Shown in pieces: positions 42,512 through 52,072 of a stretch of DNA of 64,000 nt. The notes under the pieces are model-generated. The model saw only the letters and a program-made list of their open reading frames with translations, was not told where the DNA came from and did not search any database. The number at the start of each line of letters is the position of its first letter. Position 1 is the first letter of the stretch. This DNA comes from Ruania zhangjianzhongii. GTDB taxonomy: Bacteria; Actinomycetota; Actinomycetes; Actinomycetales; Beutenbergiaceae. The stretch covers positions 4,330,882 to 4,394,881 of the forward strand of contig NZ_CP042828.1 of the NCBI RefSeq assembly GCF_008000995.1, in the 5' to 3' direction. Both the position numbers and the translations under genes were made by a program.

Positions 42512-43296
42512 ACTGCGCTTCCTTTCTGAAGGTGCCGCTCGGCGATACCCGGTCGATCCGGGTGTGCGAGGTCAGCGTGTGCGTCGTTGCGCTCGGCTCG
42601 GGCAGAAATCTCGGTGCGGGCAGGGTTTGCGGTGCCAACAGGGCCCGCGGTGCCGCCGCCGGTGGAGCCGTTCGCCGCGCTGGCTTCTTCGGCGTCCACC
42701 TCGGCAAGCTGGCGGAAGACGCCGCGCACGATCAAGCCGACGACGGTCATCGGCAGGGCGATCCCGACCACTGGGAGCAGCGGCAGCGCGAAGCGGTACA
42801 TCACCCAGTACAGGGCGGCTACTGCCGTGGTGCCGATGATCGTCCAGTGCAACGACCCCACCCCGAGGAGCAGTGCGGCACTGAGCGTGGAGCGGATCGT
42901 GGTGACGTCCAGGGCCGCAAGCACGAAGTACACGTACGCGGCGATCACGGCCAGCACCACCAGAGCCAGCAGGTTCGCCACCCGCAGGTACCAGTTCGCT
43001 GCGCTGAGCAGATTCACACCGATCACCACCGCGACCGCGAGCAGCACCCAGCTGACCAGCACCGGGCGCCAACGCAGCTCGGTGGCGTAACGCCGGAACG
43101 TGGCTGCTGCCGGTGGGAGTTCGCCGAGACGGAACCAGCGGTCGACGTACTTGGCGAATGCGTAGGTCGCGGGCCCGACGCCGAAGATGCCGAGGCCGAC
43201 CACCGTGGTGGCGACCCAGAGCAGGTTGAGCCAGAGCAGCCGGTAGAAGCCGGACAGCAGATGGTTGAGTCGGACCAGACCTTCGTAGGACAGCAT
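42508..43296 (-). CDS. YesL/DUF624 membrane protein
   Basis: 262-residue membrane protein with five hydrophobic helices and the family opening LNHLLSGFYRLLWLNLLWVA, then TYAFAKYVDRWFRLGE. YesL (DUF624) proteins accompany LplABC/YtcQ-type sugar importers and are needed in some of them, but their exact role is unknown. A variable, disordered tail of about 60 residues ends the protein. It overlaps the solute-binding protein start by four bases and follows the first permease by 26 bases. Confidence 0.86.
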   Translation of the reverse strand: MLSYEGLVRLNHLLSGFYRLLWLNLLWVATTVVGLGIFGVGPATYAFAKYVDRWFRLGELPPAAATFRRYATELRWRPVLVSWVLLAVAVVIGVNLLSAANWYLRVANLLALVVLAVIAAYVYFVLAALDVTTIRSTLSAALLLGVGSLHWTIIGTTAVAALYWVMYRFALPLLPVVGIALPMTVVGLIVRGVFRQLAEVDAEEASAANGSTGGGTAGPVGTANPARTEISARAERNDAHADLAHPDRPGIAERHLQKGSAV

Positions 43297-43322
43297 GGGA
43301 ACACCTCCTCCGCCTCGGCGGG

Positions 43323-44297
43323 CTAGTAGACGCCTTCTTCGCCGAACTTCTTCGCCATCCGGTTCGCGATGACCACGAGGAGCAGACCGACCAGCCCCTT
43401 GAACAGGCCGACGGCGGTGGCGTAGCTGAGCTGACCGTTCTGGATTCCCGCCGTGTACACGTAGGTGTCGAAGATCTCGGCCACCTCGCGGTTGAGGGAG
43501 TTCAGCAGCAGGAACATGTGCTCGAAGCCGAGCTCGAGGAAGTCACCGATGGCGAGGATGAACATCACCACGATGGTGGGCCGGATGGCCGGCAGGGTGA
43601 TGTGCCAGGTCTGCCGCCAGCGGCCGGCGCCGTCCAGTTCGGCTGCCTCGTACAGGCTCACATCCACCGCGGTGAGGGCGGCCAGGTAGATGATCGTGCC
43701 CCAGCCGGCAGACTTCCAGACGTTCTGGAACACATACATCGGGCGCAGCCAGTCGGGGTCGGTGAGGAAGCCGATCTCCTCCCCGCCGGCACCTGCGATG
43801 AGGTTGTTGATCGCACCGCCATCGGTGGTGAGCAGGACGTAAAACAGGGAGACCACGATCACCCAGGACATGAAGTGCGGCAGGTACACGATCGACTGCA
43901 GGGAGCGCTTGAACACCCGGGACCGGATCTCGTTCAGCATCAGCGCGAGGATGATCGGTACCGGGAACGAGAACACCAGCAGCAGCAGGGACACGATCAG
44001 GGTGTTCCCCAGCAGCATGAAGAACGTGTCCTCGGTGAACAGCCGCACGAAGTGGTCGAAGCCCACCCACGGGCTCTCCGCCACACCCAGGAACGGCATG
44101 TAGTCCTGGAAGGCGATGACCAGGCCGCCCATCGGCATGTACTTGAACAACAGGAAGTACACGATCCCCGGCAGCGCCATCAGGTACAGCGTCTTGTGCC
44201 GCCAGATGGAGGCGGCACGGTGCCTGGCCGGCCGCACCGGCGCATCGCTCGGTGGCGGGGCCGCCCCCTGGCGCCGAATGAGCGGAGGTGCGCTCAT
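43323..44297 (-). CDS. Carbohydrate ABC transporter permease (LplB-like)
   Basis: 324-residue inner-membrane subunit of the same CUT1 importer, first gene of the operon. The EAA motif reads SLYEAAELDGAGRWRQTWHI and six helices are visible, beginning at LYLMALPGIVYFLLFKYMPM. LplB-type permeases belong to the complex-saccharide group. AAGGTG lies ahead of the ATG. The promoter at 44407-44436 and the LacI-type site at 44384-44395 are just upstream, so the operon is likely repressed with the GH43 operon. Confidence 0.92.
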   Translation of the reverse strand: MSAPPLIRRQGAAPPPSDAPVRPARHRAASIWRHKTLYLMALPGIVYFLLFKYMPMGGLVIAFQDYMPFLGVAESPWVGFDHFVRLFTEDTFFMLLGNTLIVSLLLLVFSFPVPIILALMLNEIRSRVFKRSLQSIVYLPHFMSWVIVVSLFYVLLTTDGGAINNLIAGAGGEEIGFLTDPDWLRPMYVFQNVWKSAGWGTIIYLAALTAVDVSLYEAAELDGAGRWRQTWHITLPAIRPTIVVMFILAIGDFLELGFEHMFLLLNSLNREVAEIFDTYVYTAGIQNGQLSYATAVGLFKGLVGLLLVVIANRMAKKFGEEGVY

Positions 44298-44383
44298 CGC
44301 GTCGTCACCTTCGATGTTGTCGTCGCCCGCATTGGCGTTAGTCCCTCGCTCCGCATCGAGCCGATTGGTCAGGGAATCCGGCA

Positions 44384-44436
44384 GGAACCGGTTTCTCAGT
44401 GGAGTGAGAGTACAACAGAGTCACGACACTTAGCAA
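44384..44436 (-). promoter_or_regulatory. ABC operon promoter with LacI-type operator
   Basis: On the minus strand, TTGCTA (44436-44431) and TACTCT (44412-44407) are 18 bases apart. The palindrome GAAACC-GGTTCC (44395-44384) follows the -10 box by about 11 bases, over the transcript start. One arm base differs from the perfect GAAACC/GGTTTC. A weaker similar site, GAGACCGGTTACTC, lies at 44532-44545. The rest of 44298-44766 holds only the hairpin at 44616. Confidence 0.6.
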
Positions 44437-44615
44437 CGGGGTGAGTCTTTCCAGCGAATCACCATCAATTCACCCGATGTCATCGGAGCTCTCGGCATCA
44501 CCATTCCCCTGCGAATGGATCCATTTTTCGGGAGACCGGTTACTCACCGGCCCGTCCGGAAGCGAGTGCCGCCAAGGGATCCCGGGGTAGCCCACTCACG
44601 CCCCACTGCGCCCAT

Positions 44616-44679
44616 CGGAGACAACCTTCGGTGTCGGAGCAGAGCTGTACCTTGACTCCGATCCCGCACGCTACCTCCG
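44616..44679. repeat. Palindromic intergenic repeat, copy C
   Basis: The arms 44616-44639 (CGGAGACAACC...TCGGAG) and 44656-44679 (CTCCGATCCC...TACCTCCG) form an imperfect hairpin with a 16-base loop, the same loop size as copy A. It lies 88 bases after the xylB stop. Its right arm shares CTCCGATCCC and ACCTCCG with copies A and B. Confidence 0.55.
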
Positions 44680-44766
44680 ATCGCGAAGCGGTAGTGGCCA
44701 GTGCGGGCTCGCCGGTCAGCGGGTCGCCGGTCAGCGGGTCGCGCAGGTCGCGGTCGAGCGCGGAGG

Positions 44767-46224
44767 CTACCGCCGGGACATGGTCATCGTCCGGGCACTC
44801 GCGTACCGCTCGGCGAGGTCGGCGCTCGGCGACGTGGGAGCGAACGTCTTCTCCCCGGCCAGCTGCCACTGCGGCGGCTCGTCCTCGCCGCTGAGCGCCC
44901 AGGCGGCCTGGCGACCTGCGCCGTCGGCCACGTACTCCCCCGGCGCCGGTACCAGCACCTCGGAACCGAGCACATCCGGGGCGATCTGCTGCACGGCACT
45001 GGAGCGGGCGGCCCCACCGATGAGCAGCAGTCGGCGGGCGCGCACGCCCTGCTCCCGCAGTGCGGCGAGCGCATCGGCGAGTCCGGAGATCACCCCTTCG
45101 ACGGCGGCCCGCGCCAGGTGCGCGGGCGTCAGGTTGGCGCGGCGTACACCGTGGATCGCGCCCGTGGCATCGGGCAGGTTCGGGGTGCGCTCACCTTCGA
45201 AGTAGGGCACCACGGTCAGCCCGTCTGAGCCTGAGGGTGCCGACAGCGCCAGCTCGGCGAACGCCTTGTGGTCGACCCCGAGCAGGGCGCCGACCGCGTC
45301 GAAGACCTGGCTGCCGTTCAGCGTGGCCAGCAGCGGCAGGAAGTGCCCGCTCGCGTCCGCGAACGAGGCCACGGTGCCGCTGGCATCGGCCGTCGGGGTG
45401 TCCGAGACTGCCGAGACCACCCCGGAGGTGCCGATGGAGATGGCCACGTCTCCTACGCCCATTCCGAGGCCGAACGCGGCGGCTGCGTTGTCCCCGGCAC
45501 CGGCGCCGAGCACCAGCGTGCCGCCGTCGGGCCGGTTCACCGTGCGTGCGACGCCGCCCGGCGCCACCACGGTCGGCACGGCCACCGTCCGGCCGAAGCC
45601 GCGTTCGAGGAGATCGGGCTGATAGCTGCCGCTGACGGCATCGAAATAGCCGGTACCGGACGCATCCGAGGCGTCCGTGGTCAGCCGGGCAAGCCCGTCG
45701 GTTCCAGGGCCATCACCGGCCAGCCGCCAGGTGAGCCAGTCGTGCGGTAGCGCGACCGCGGCCACTCGGGCCGCATTTTCTGGTTCGTGCTCCGCCAGCC
45801 AGCGCAACTTGGTGATGGTGAAGGAGGCCACCGGCACCAGGCCGACGCGCTGGGCCCACACCCGCCGGCCGGCGTCCGGATCACCGTCGCCGAGCTCGAC
45901 GATCAGGTCCCCGGCGGCACCGGCACTGCGGGTGTCGTTCCAGAGCAGCGCCGGGCGGACCACCTCCCCGTTCTCGTCCAGGGCGACCATGCCGTGCTGC
46001 TGCCCGCCGACGCTGACGGCAGCGACGTCGTCCAGCCCGCCGGCAATGGTGATCGCTTGCTGCAGCGCCTGCCACCAGGCCTCGGGGTCCACTTCGGTGC
46101 CCGGCGGGTGGGGTGCGGAGCCGAACCGGCGCAGGGCGCCAGTGGCCGCATCCCGGATCACCACGGTCGCGGACTGGGTGGAGGAGTCGATCCCTGCTAC
46201 CAGGGCACCGTCGGATGAACTCAT
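44767..46224 (-). CDS. xylB: Xylulokinase
   Basis: 485-residue FGGY kinase that phosphorylates D-xylulose for the pentose phosphate pathway. The N-terminal [20 protein letters not shown], the [17 protein letters not shown] motif specific to xylulokinases, LLWNDTRS, and [20 protein letters not shown] near the ATP site are clear. It follows xylA by nine bases, so xylAB is one minus-strand operon under the ROK regulator divergent from xylA. Confidence 0.94.
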   Translation of the reverse strand: MSSSDGALVAGIDSSTQSATVVIRDAATGALRRFGSAPHPPGTEVDPEAWWQALQQAITIAGGLDDVAAVSVGGQQHGMVALDENGEVVRPALLWNDTRSAGAAGDLIVELGDGDPDAGRRVWAQRVGLVPVASFTITKLRWLAEHEPENAARVAAVALPHDWLTWRLAGDGPGTDGLARLTTDASDASGTGYFDAVSGSYQPDLLERGFGRTVAVPTVVAPGGVARTVNRPDGGTLVLGAGAGDNAAAAFGLGMGVGDVAISIGTSGVVSAVSDTPTADASGTVASFADASGHFLPLLATLNGSQVFDAVGALLGVDHKAFAELALSAPSGSDGLTVVPYFEGERTPNLPDATGAIHGVRRANLTPAHLARAAVEGVISGLADALAALREQGVRARRLLLIGGAARSSAVQQIAPDVLGSEVLVPAPGEYVADGAGRQAAWALSGEDEPPQWQLAGEKTFAPTSPSADLAERYASARTMTMSRR

Positions 46225-46233
46225 AGGTCCTGC

Positions 46234-47412
46234 CTAGCCGATCAGGTGCTGGATCGCCAACTGGTTCAGGCGGACGAATCCGTAATTGCGCTCACCGGCG
46301 GCGTCAGCGTCGAAGTCCTCGAACGCGCTGGTATCGGCGAGCAAGTCGGTCACCGACTCCCCCGCAGCCAGGGTGGGCTCGGACAGCTCGAGCACCCCCG
46401 AGTCGGCGAATGCCTGCTGGACGGCGGGGTCCGCGCGGTAGGCCTTGGCCTTGGCGGCGAGCAGCAGGTAGGTCTCCATGTTCGCCTTGGCGGAGTCCCA
46501 GACACCCTCATAGCCCTCGGTACGGGACGGCTTGTAGTCGTAGTGCCGCGGTCCGTCATAGCGGGGGCCGCCGCCGGGGAAGCCGTTCTCCAGCAGGTCC
46601 ACGGTGAAGAAGGCGGAGAGAAGATCGCCGTGCCCGAACACCAGGTCCTGGTCGTACTTGATCGAGCGCTGACCGTTCAGGTCGATGTGGAACAGCTTGC
46701 CGGACCACAGGGCCTGCGCGATCCCGTGGGTGTAGTTCAGACCGGCCATCTGCTCGTGCCCGGTCTCCGGGTTCAGTCCGACGATGTCGCCGTGCTCCAG
46801 CTCGGCGATGAAGCCGAGGGCGTGACCCACTGTGGGCAGCAGGATGTCCCCGCGCGGCTCGTTCGGCTTCGGCTCCAGGGCGATCTTCAGGTGGTAGCCA
46901 CGCTCCTTGATGTAGGCGGCCACGGTGTCGACGCCCTCGCGGTAGCGGTCCAGGGCGGCGTTGATGTCCTTCGCGCCGTCGTACTCGCTGCCCTCTCGCC
47001 CACCCCACATCACGAACGTCGTGGCGCCGAGCGAGGCGGCCAGGTCCACGTTGCGCAGCACCTTGCGCAGGGCGAACCGGCGCACCGACCGGTCGTTGGA
47101 GGTGAACCCGCCGTCCTTGAACACCGGGTGGCCGAACAGGTTCGTGGTGACCATCTCGATCACCAGACCGGCGTCGTCGGTGGCCTTCTTGAAGTCGGTG
47201 AGGATCTTCTCCCGGGTGGCGTCATCGCTGCCGAACGGGACGACGTCGTCGTCATGGAAGGTCACGCCCCAGGCACCGAGCTCGGCGAGCTTGGTGGCGT
47301 ACTCGCCCGGGTCCAGAGCGGGGCGGGTCGCCGCACCGAACTGATCCTGCGCGGTCCAGCCCACGGTCCACAGACCGAAGGAGAACTTGTCGTCGGGAGT
47401 GGGGGTCACCAT
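46234..47412 (-). CDS. xylA: Xylose isomerase
   Basis: 392-residue metal-dependent isomerase converting D-xylose to D-xylulose. The catalytic His is in [13 protein letters not shown], the metal Glu in [14 protein letters not shown], and metal ligands lie in [24 protein letters not shown] and HYDYKPSRT. The size and sequence match the group I enzymes of actinobacteria (used as glucose isomerases). GAGGAG lies eight bases before the ATG. It is divergent from the ROK regulator with an operator between them. Confidence 0.96.
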   Translation of the reverse strand: MVTPTPDDKFSFGLWTVGWTAQDQFGAATRPALDPGEYATKLAELGAWGVTFHDDDVVPFGSDDATREKILTDFKKATDDAGLVIEMVTTNLFGHPVFKDGGFTSNDRSVRRFALRKVLRNVDLAASLGATTFVMWGGREGSEYDGAKDINAALDRYREGVDTVAAYIKERGYHLKIALEPKPNEPRGDILLPTVGHALGFIAELEHGDIVGLNPETGHEQMAGLNYTHGIAQALWSGKLFHIDLNGQRSIKYDQDLVFGHGDLLSAFFTVDLLENGFPGGGPRYDGPRHYDYKPSRTEGYEGVWDSAKANMETYLLLAAKAKAYRADPAVQQAFADSGVLELSEPTLAAGESVTDLLADTSAFEDFDADAAGERNYGFVRLNQLAIQHLIG

Positions 47413-47528
47413 GGCGGGCTCCTCGTCGCTGAGTCGTGCGGGCGGGCCGATGCCTGGAGATCCTGGCGGAGCGGACGGGGCCGCTCGCTGCCGCGGACCG
47501 GAACGGCCACCGCTGCGACATGCTGTTT

Positions 47529-47543
47529 GTTGTTCCGCACAAC
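47529..47543. promoter_or_regulatory. Candidate XylR (ROK) operator
   Basis: GTTGT-TCCGC-ACAAC is a perfect 5-bp inverted repeat in the 162-base gap between divergent xylA and the ROK gene, 31 bases before the latter. The GTTTGTT...AACTTA surroundings resemble known XylR sites. It lies near the possible TAAGGT -10 box of the ROK gene. Confidence 0.5.
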
Positions 47544-47574
47544 TTATCTCGTGGCTGGACTAAGGTCAAGAGTC

Positions 47575-48756
47575 ATGGACCAGCCCAGTAGCCGCGCCGC
47601 CCGGCAGGAGAGCCTGCGTGAGCACAACCTCGCCCTGGTCGCGCGCGAGGTGCTCTCCGCCGCGCAGCCCCTCTCCCGCGCCGAGGTCGCCACCCGCACC
47701 GGGTTGAACCGGGCGACGGTCTCCCGGCTGGTCGCCGAGCTGGTGGCCGGACGGCTGGTGGTCGAGGACACCCCGGTGATCACCGGCGCCGGACGGCCCG
47801 CCACGCCGCTGCGTCCCGCCACTCGCACCGTGGGCGGGCTGGGGCTGGAGGTCAGCATCGACTTTCTCGGTGCCCGGGTGCTGGACCTGGCCGGGCAGCC
47901 GGTCGCCGAGGAGATCGTGGCCGGGGACCACCGCGGCTCCGAGGCGAGCGTCCTGCTCGGCCGGCTCCGCGAGCTGGCCGAGACAGTGGTGACCCGGGCC
48001 GAGGCCGCCGGCACCCGGATCGCCGGCACCACGCTGGCGCTGCCCGGCCTGGTGGCCCACTCCCGGCTTCTGGTGGCCCCCAACCTGGGCTGGCGGGAGG
48101 TCGACCCGGCCGAGCACCTCGATACGTTGCCCGGCGCCCGGCTCCGGCTAGATAACGAAGCCCGGCTGGCGGCACTGGCCGAGCTCGCCCAGGGAGGTAG
48201 TCGCTCATTCCTGTACGTCTCCGGCGGGGTGGGCATCGGTGCCGCTGTGGTCCAGGACGGCACGTTCGCCACCGGGGTGCACGGTTTCGCCGGCGAGCTG
48301 GGGCACGTCTGCGTAGATCCCGCCGGCCCGCGGTGCCGATGCGGAGCCACCGGATGCCTGGAGACCTTCGCCGGTACGGCCGCGATCCTGCGCGCTGCCG
48401 CACTCCCCGAGGCGAGCAGCCTGCGCGAGGTGAGCTCCGCCGTCGCCGACGGGAACGAGACCGCCCGCGAGGCGGTGGAGCGCGCCGGGCAGGCCCTGGG
48501 TACCGCTCTGGCTGCGCTGGTGAACCTCGTGGACGTGAACGAGGTGGTGCTCGGCAACACGCTGGCCGAGCTGGCCGAACAGATGCGCCCGGCGATGACG
48601 GCGGTGCTGGACGAGCGGGTGCTGGCGGCACAGTGGGCACCGGTGACCGTGCGGGTCGCCGATGCTTCCGCGCATCCGGCGCTCACCGGCGCAGCCCGGG
48701 CCGCCCTGGCACCGGTGGTCACCGATCCGGCCGGCTGGCTCGCAGCGACCGGCTGA
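47575..48756 (+). CDS. ROK-family transcriptional regulator (XylR-type)
   Basis: 393-residue ROK repressor. An N-terminal winged helix ([20 protein letters not shown]) is joined to a sugar-kinase-like ROK domain with [33 protein letters not shown] and the zinc motif [14 protein letters not shown]. In XylR proteins xylose binds this domain and releases the xyl operator. Divergence from xylA supports the xylose role. TAAGGT ends eight bases before the ATG; a ribosome site is weak. Confidence 0.9.
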   Translation: MDQPSSRAARQESLREHNLALVAREVLSAAQPLSRAEVATRTGLNRATVSRLVAELVAGRLVVEDTPVITGAGRPATPLRPATRTVGGLGLEVSIDFLGARVLDLAGQPVAEEIVAGDHRGSEASVLLGRLRELAETVVTRAEAAGTRIAGTTLALPGLVAHSRLLVAPNLGWREVDPAEHLDTLPGARLRLDNEARLAALAELAQGGSRSFLYVSGGVGIGAAVVQDGTFATGVHGFAGELGHVCVDPAGPRCRCGATGCLETFAGTAAILRAAALPEASSLREVSSAVADGNETAREAVERAGQALGTALAALVNLVDVNEVVLGNTLAELAEQMRPAMTAVLDERVLAAQWAPVTVRVADASAHPALTGAARAALAPVVTDPAGWLAATG

Positions 48757-48791
48757 GCGTTACGTCTGCGGCGACCTGCGAGACTGCGCTC

Positions 48792-49877
48792 ATGGAGAGC
48801 GCGCGACCTTCGGCAGCGGACCGGGCCTGGTGCGATGAGGCGATCCGGCGTGTGCAGGCCGATGCGCACCGGTCCGCCGATACCCACCTGCACCAGCTGC
48901 CGCTGCCGGACCGGTGGGGCATCGACGTCTATCTCAAGGACGAGTCGGTGCACCCGACCGGGAGCCTGAAGCACCGGCTGGCACGCTCCCTGTTCCTCTA
49001 CGCGCTGGCGAACGGCTGGTTGCGGGAGGGGTCCACCGTGGTGGAGGCGACCAGTGGAAACACTGCGGTGGCCGAGGCCTACTTCGCCCGGATGCTCGAC
49101 CTGCCGTATGTGGCGGTGATGCCGCGCAGCACCTCCCCGGAGAAGGTGGCCAGGATCGAGGCGTATGGGGGACGTTGCCATTTCGTGGCCGCTCCGCCGG
49201 ACATCTACCCCGAGGCGGAACGGATCGCCGCCGAGACCGGTGGGCACTACCTGGACCAGTTCACCTATGCCGAGCGAGCCACCGACTGGCGGGGGAACAA
49301 CAACATCGCGGAGTCGATCTTCGCCCAGCTCGAGGCGGAGCGGCACCCGGTGCCGCGGTGGATCGTGGCCGCGGCCGGGACCGGCGGTACGTCCTGCACC
49401 ATCGGGCGGTACATCCGCTATCGCCGGCACGAGACCCAGCTGCTGGTGGTGGACCCGGAGAACTCCGCCTACTACCCGGGGTGGAGCCTCGGCGTGAGCG
49501 ACTACACCACCGGGATGCCATCGCGGATCGAGGGCATCGGCCGGCCCCGGATGGAGGCCAGCTTCGTGGCCAGCGTGATCGACGACATGCTGCCCGTGCC
49601 GGACGCGGCCAGCATCGCGGCGATGCACCACCTGGCGGAGGTGTTCGGCCGGCGGGCCGGCGGTTCTACCGGAACCTGCCTGTGGGGAGTGTGGAGTCTG
49701 GTGGCCGGGATGCGTGAGCGCGGGGAGACCGGCTCGGTGGTCACGCTGCTGTGCGACCCGGGCGAGCTGTACGCATCCACCTACTACGACCAGGCCTGGC
49801 TGGCGAAGAAAGGGATCGACCCAGCGCCGTACCGCGAGCGCCTGGAAGGCTTCTTCGCCGGGGGCACCCTGGGCTAA
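48792..49877 (+). CDS. PLP-dependent cysteine synthase-family protein (Cds1-like)
   Basis: 361-residue fold type II PLP enzyme. The PLP Lys is in [19 protein letters not shown], the substrate loop is [17 protein letters not shown], and the phosphate-binding Gly-rich loop is [16 protein letters not shown]. The sequence is like the L-cysteine desulfhydrase Cds1 of mycobacteria, which forms pyruvate, sulfide and ammonia. That is by homology from memory. The ATG is 36 bases after the ROK stop, with GAGACT six bases ahead, so it may be leaderless. It is unrelated to xylose metabolism. Confidence 0.85.
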   Translation: MESARPSAADRAWCDEAIRRVQADAHRSADTHLHQLPLPDRWGIDVYLKDESVHPTGSLKHRLARSLFLYALANGWLREGSTVVEATSGNTAVAEAYFARMLDLPYVAVMPRSTSPEKVARIEAYGGRCHFVAAPPDIYPEAERIAAETGGHYLDQFTYAERATDWRGNNNIAESIFAQLEAERHPVPRWIVAAAGTGGTSCTIGRYIRYRRHETQLLVVDPENSAYYPGWSLGVSDYTTGMPSRIEGIGRPRMEASFVASVIDDMLPVPDAASIAAMHHLAEVFGRRAGGSTGTCLWGVWSLVAGMRERGETGSVVTLLCDPGELYASTYYDQAWLAKKGIDPAPYRERLEGFFAGGTLG

Positions 49878-50086
49878 ACGGAACGGTTCCGACACACCTC
49901 GGGCGAGCCAGAGGTGGGCGCGGCAACGGCGGCCCACGTTCCCCGTCGCCGCGCCTAGGCAGTCTCCGCGAGGGCAACTGCGCGACGAGAGACCGCGCGC
50001 TGCGGTGGGCTGGGCCGCAAGATCCACACCTCTGTGAACGGTAGCGGGACGAGCCGAACTGTTCGGCCACTGGGCCCGCTCACCCA

Positions 50087-51100
50087 TCAGCGGATAGGCC
50101 GCATCACGCTCTCTCGCGCCACGATCCGCGGGGACGGATCGGCCACCACGCCGAGCCTAGTGGCGGTGCCAGAGAGCAGGGCTGAGACTTGCTCGACCGC
50201 CCGGATCCCCAGTTCCCGCATCGGCAGGAGAACCGTGGTCAGCCTCGGCCGTACCAACTCAGCGATCTCAGCGTCATGAATTCCCACCACTGACAGGTCC
50301 CGAGGCACATGCACGCCAGCGTCAGCGGCCGCCCCGAGCAGGCCGACGGCCGACATCACGTTGTTCACCACAACGGCGGTGGGCATCGATTCACCAGCTT
50401 GGAGCATCGCTAGTCCGGTAGCGCCAGCCTCTGCTCCATAGCCGCTAAATAGCGGGGGGCGAGGCTTCAGCCGCGCGCGCTTCATAGCGCCCACGTATCC
50501 CTCATGCCGCGGATTCAGGGGCTGGATGTCCTTGCCCCCAACGAACGCGATATCCGTGTGCCCGGCCTCAATGAGATGCCCTGCGGCCATCCGCCCCGCC
50601 GCGACCTCGTCCCCGGAGACCCACGGGTCATGGTCGTCCGACTGATACTCCACCAGCACAACCGGAGTGGGCCGGGACCGAAGTACGCCCAGCACCTCCT
50701 CATCGATCAGGCCACCACTCCGAAGCACAATCGCATCCACGGAGCCCTGACCCAGCAGCCGCGCGAGAAAGTGGCTGCCAGACCTCATCCACATCGTGTC
50801 GCCGAGCACGATGGCCCATCCTCGTTCCTCGGCGGCGTCATAGATGCCGTGGAACAGTTCCTTATACACCGGGTTCTCGAGGTTCTCCACAACAACGGCG
50901 ATGGTGCCGGCCTGCCGACGGCGGAGCGCGCGGGCCGCACCATTGGGCACGTACCCTACTTCAGCAATCGCCGCTTCGACGCGGGCCCGAGTCGCCTCGC
51001 TCATGCGAGTGTGGGTCGTGCCGTTGAGCACGGCAGAGACTGCCGACGCCGAAACCCCCGCGATTCGTGCGATGTCCTTTTGTGTCGCCATCTGCCTCAT
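50087..51100 (-). CDS. LacI-family transcriptional regulator
   Basis: 337-residue regulator. The HTH is KDIARIAGVSASAVSAVLNG, the hinge helix GYVPNGAARALRRRQAG, and the effector domain has VVGIHDAEIAELVRPRLTTV. A second in-frame ATG is three codons in and may be the real start. A 10-bp palindrome, AACGATCGTT, lies just upstream and suggests autoregulation. It sits downstream of the second ABC importer and is the nearest candidate regulator of the polysaccharide locus. Confidence 0.9.
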   Translation of the reverse strand: MRQMATQKDIARIAGVSASAVSAVLNGTTHTRMSEATRARVEAAIAEVGYVPNGAARALRRRQAGTIAVVVENLENPVYKELFHGIYDAAEERGWAIVLGDTMWMRSGSHFLARLLGQGSVDAIVLRSGGLIDEEVLGVLRSRPTPVVLVEYQSDDHDPWVSGDEVAAGRMAAGHLIEAGHTDIAFVGGKDIQPLNPRHEGYVGAMKRARLKPRPPLFSGYGAEAGATGLAMLQAGESMPTAVVVNNVMSAVGLLGAAADAGVHVPRDLSVVGIHDAEIAELVRPRLTTVLLPMRELGIRAVEQVSALLSGTATRLGVVADPSPRIVARESVMRPIR

Positions 51101-51103
51101 CGT

Positions 51104-51113
51104 AACGATCGTT
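51104..51113. promoter_or_regulatory. Candidate LacI autoregulatory operator
   Basis: AACGATCGTT is a perfect 10-bp palindrome beginning four bases before the LacI start codon. It does not match the 18-bp sites at 55833 and 56121, so those may answer to another protein. Confidence 0.45.
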
Positions 51114-51157
51114 GGGTCATCGGGTGACTTCCGGTCACGACTCCGACTGTCTTGATA

Positions 51158-52072
51158 CTACTTCAGACCAGTAGTGGCGATGCCCCGGACCAGATACCGC
51201 TGGCCCAGCAGGAACACCAGAAACAAGGGGATGAGGGAGACGATCGACATAGCGAACATGGCGCCCCACGACGACTGACCGGTGGAATCGAGGAAGGTCT
51301 GCAAGGCGATCGGCACCGTGTACAGTTCTGGGTCGGTCAGGAAGATTAGCTGCGAGAAGAAGTCGTTCCAGGTCCAGATAAAAGTGAAGATCGCTGTCGC
51401 GGCCAGAGCTGGTACCGCCAGGGGCAGCATAATTCGTAGGAAAATTCGACCGTGACCTGCACCATCGATACGTGCGGCTTCACTGAGCTCCTTGGGGACT
51501 CCACGGAAAAACTGGACCATGAGGAAAACGAAGAAGGCATCGGTAGCCAGAAACTTAGGAACGATGAGCGGAAGGAAGGTGTTGAGCCACCCTAATTCGG
51601 AGAAGAGAACATACTGCGGAACAATAATCACGTGGATCGGCAGCATGATCGACATCAGCATTACCGCGAACCACAGGCGTCGGAATCGAAAGTTCAACCT
51701 CGCGAAAGCGTAGGCCGCCAGTGAGCAGGACACCAGGTTCCCTAGCACCGCACCAGCGACCACGATGAAAGAGTTCATCAGATAGTGACTGAAAGGATCA
51801 GTCAGCACATTCCAGCCTCGAGAGTAGTTCTCGGCCGTAAACTCCGACGCAATCAGGCCGGGCTCACTGAAGATCAGAGCATCAGGCTTGAACGATGAGG
51901 CCAACATCCACAAGAGTGGATAGATCATCATGATCCCGACCACGATCAGGACGATACTCTTGACCACCCTGCGCGCACGCACTCGCCAGGATAGTGTCAA
52001 CTCACGGTGCCGTGTCGGACGCTCGACCACCTCGGTCTTCGCCGCTTCTTCGGGGGTTAGTAGCTCAGTCAT
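51158..52072 (-). CDS. Sugar ABC transporter permease (MalG-type)
   Basis: 304-residue inner-membrane subunit of a second CUT1 importer. Six helices are visible, with the EAA loop PKELSEAARIDGAGHGRIFL. It is the second permease; its start overlaps the first permease's stop by eight bases. The base composition is much lower in GC than the 0-50 kb genes. No ATPase is encoded in the locus. Confidence 0.92.
   Translation of the reverse strand: MTELLTPEEAAKTEVVERPTRHRELTLSWRVRARRVVKSIVLIVVGIMMIYPLLWMLASSFKPDALIFSEPGLIASEFTAENYSRGWNVLTDPFSHYLMNSFIVVAGAVLGNLVSCSLAAYAFARLNFRFRRLWFAVMLMSIMLPIHVIIVPQYVLFSELGWLNTFLPLIVPKFLATDAFFVFLMVQFFRGVPKELSEAARIDGAGHGRIFLRIMLPLAVPALAATAIFTFIWTWNDFFSQLIFLTDPELYTVPIALQTFLDSTGQSSWGAMFAMSIVSLIPLFLVFLLGQRYLVRGIATTGLK

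Noticed and set aside
49879-49891. CGGAAC-G-GTTCCG palindrome just after the cysteine enzyme stop
   Set aside because: It looks like a LacI site but lies between converging genes with no promoter; the 6-bp stem is too short for a terminator.
47544-50087. 847-residue minus-strand open frame over the ROK regulator and the cysteine enzyme
   Set aside because: Both plus-strand genes have clear domains; the antisense frame has low-complexity Arg/Ser/Ala sequence, normal for high-GC shadows.
51123-51138. GTGAC-N5-GTCAC hairpin between the permease gene and LacI
   Set aside because: The stem is only 5 bp and could arise by chance; not listed as a terminator.
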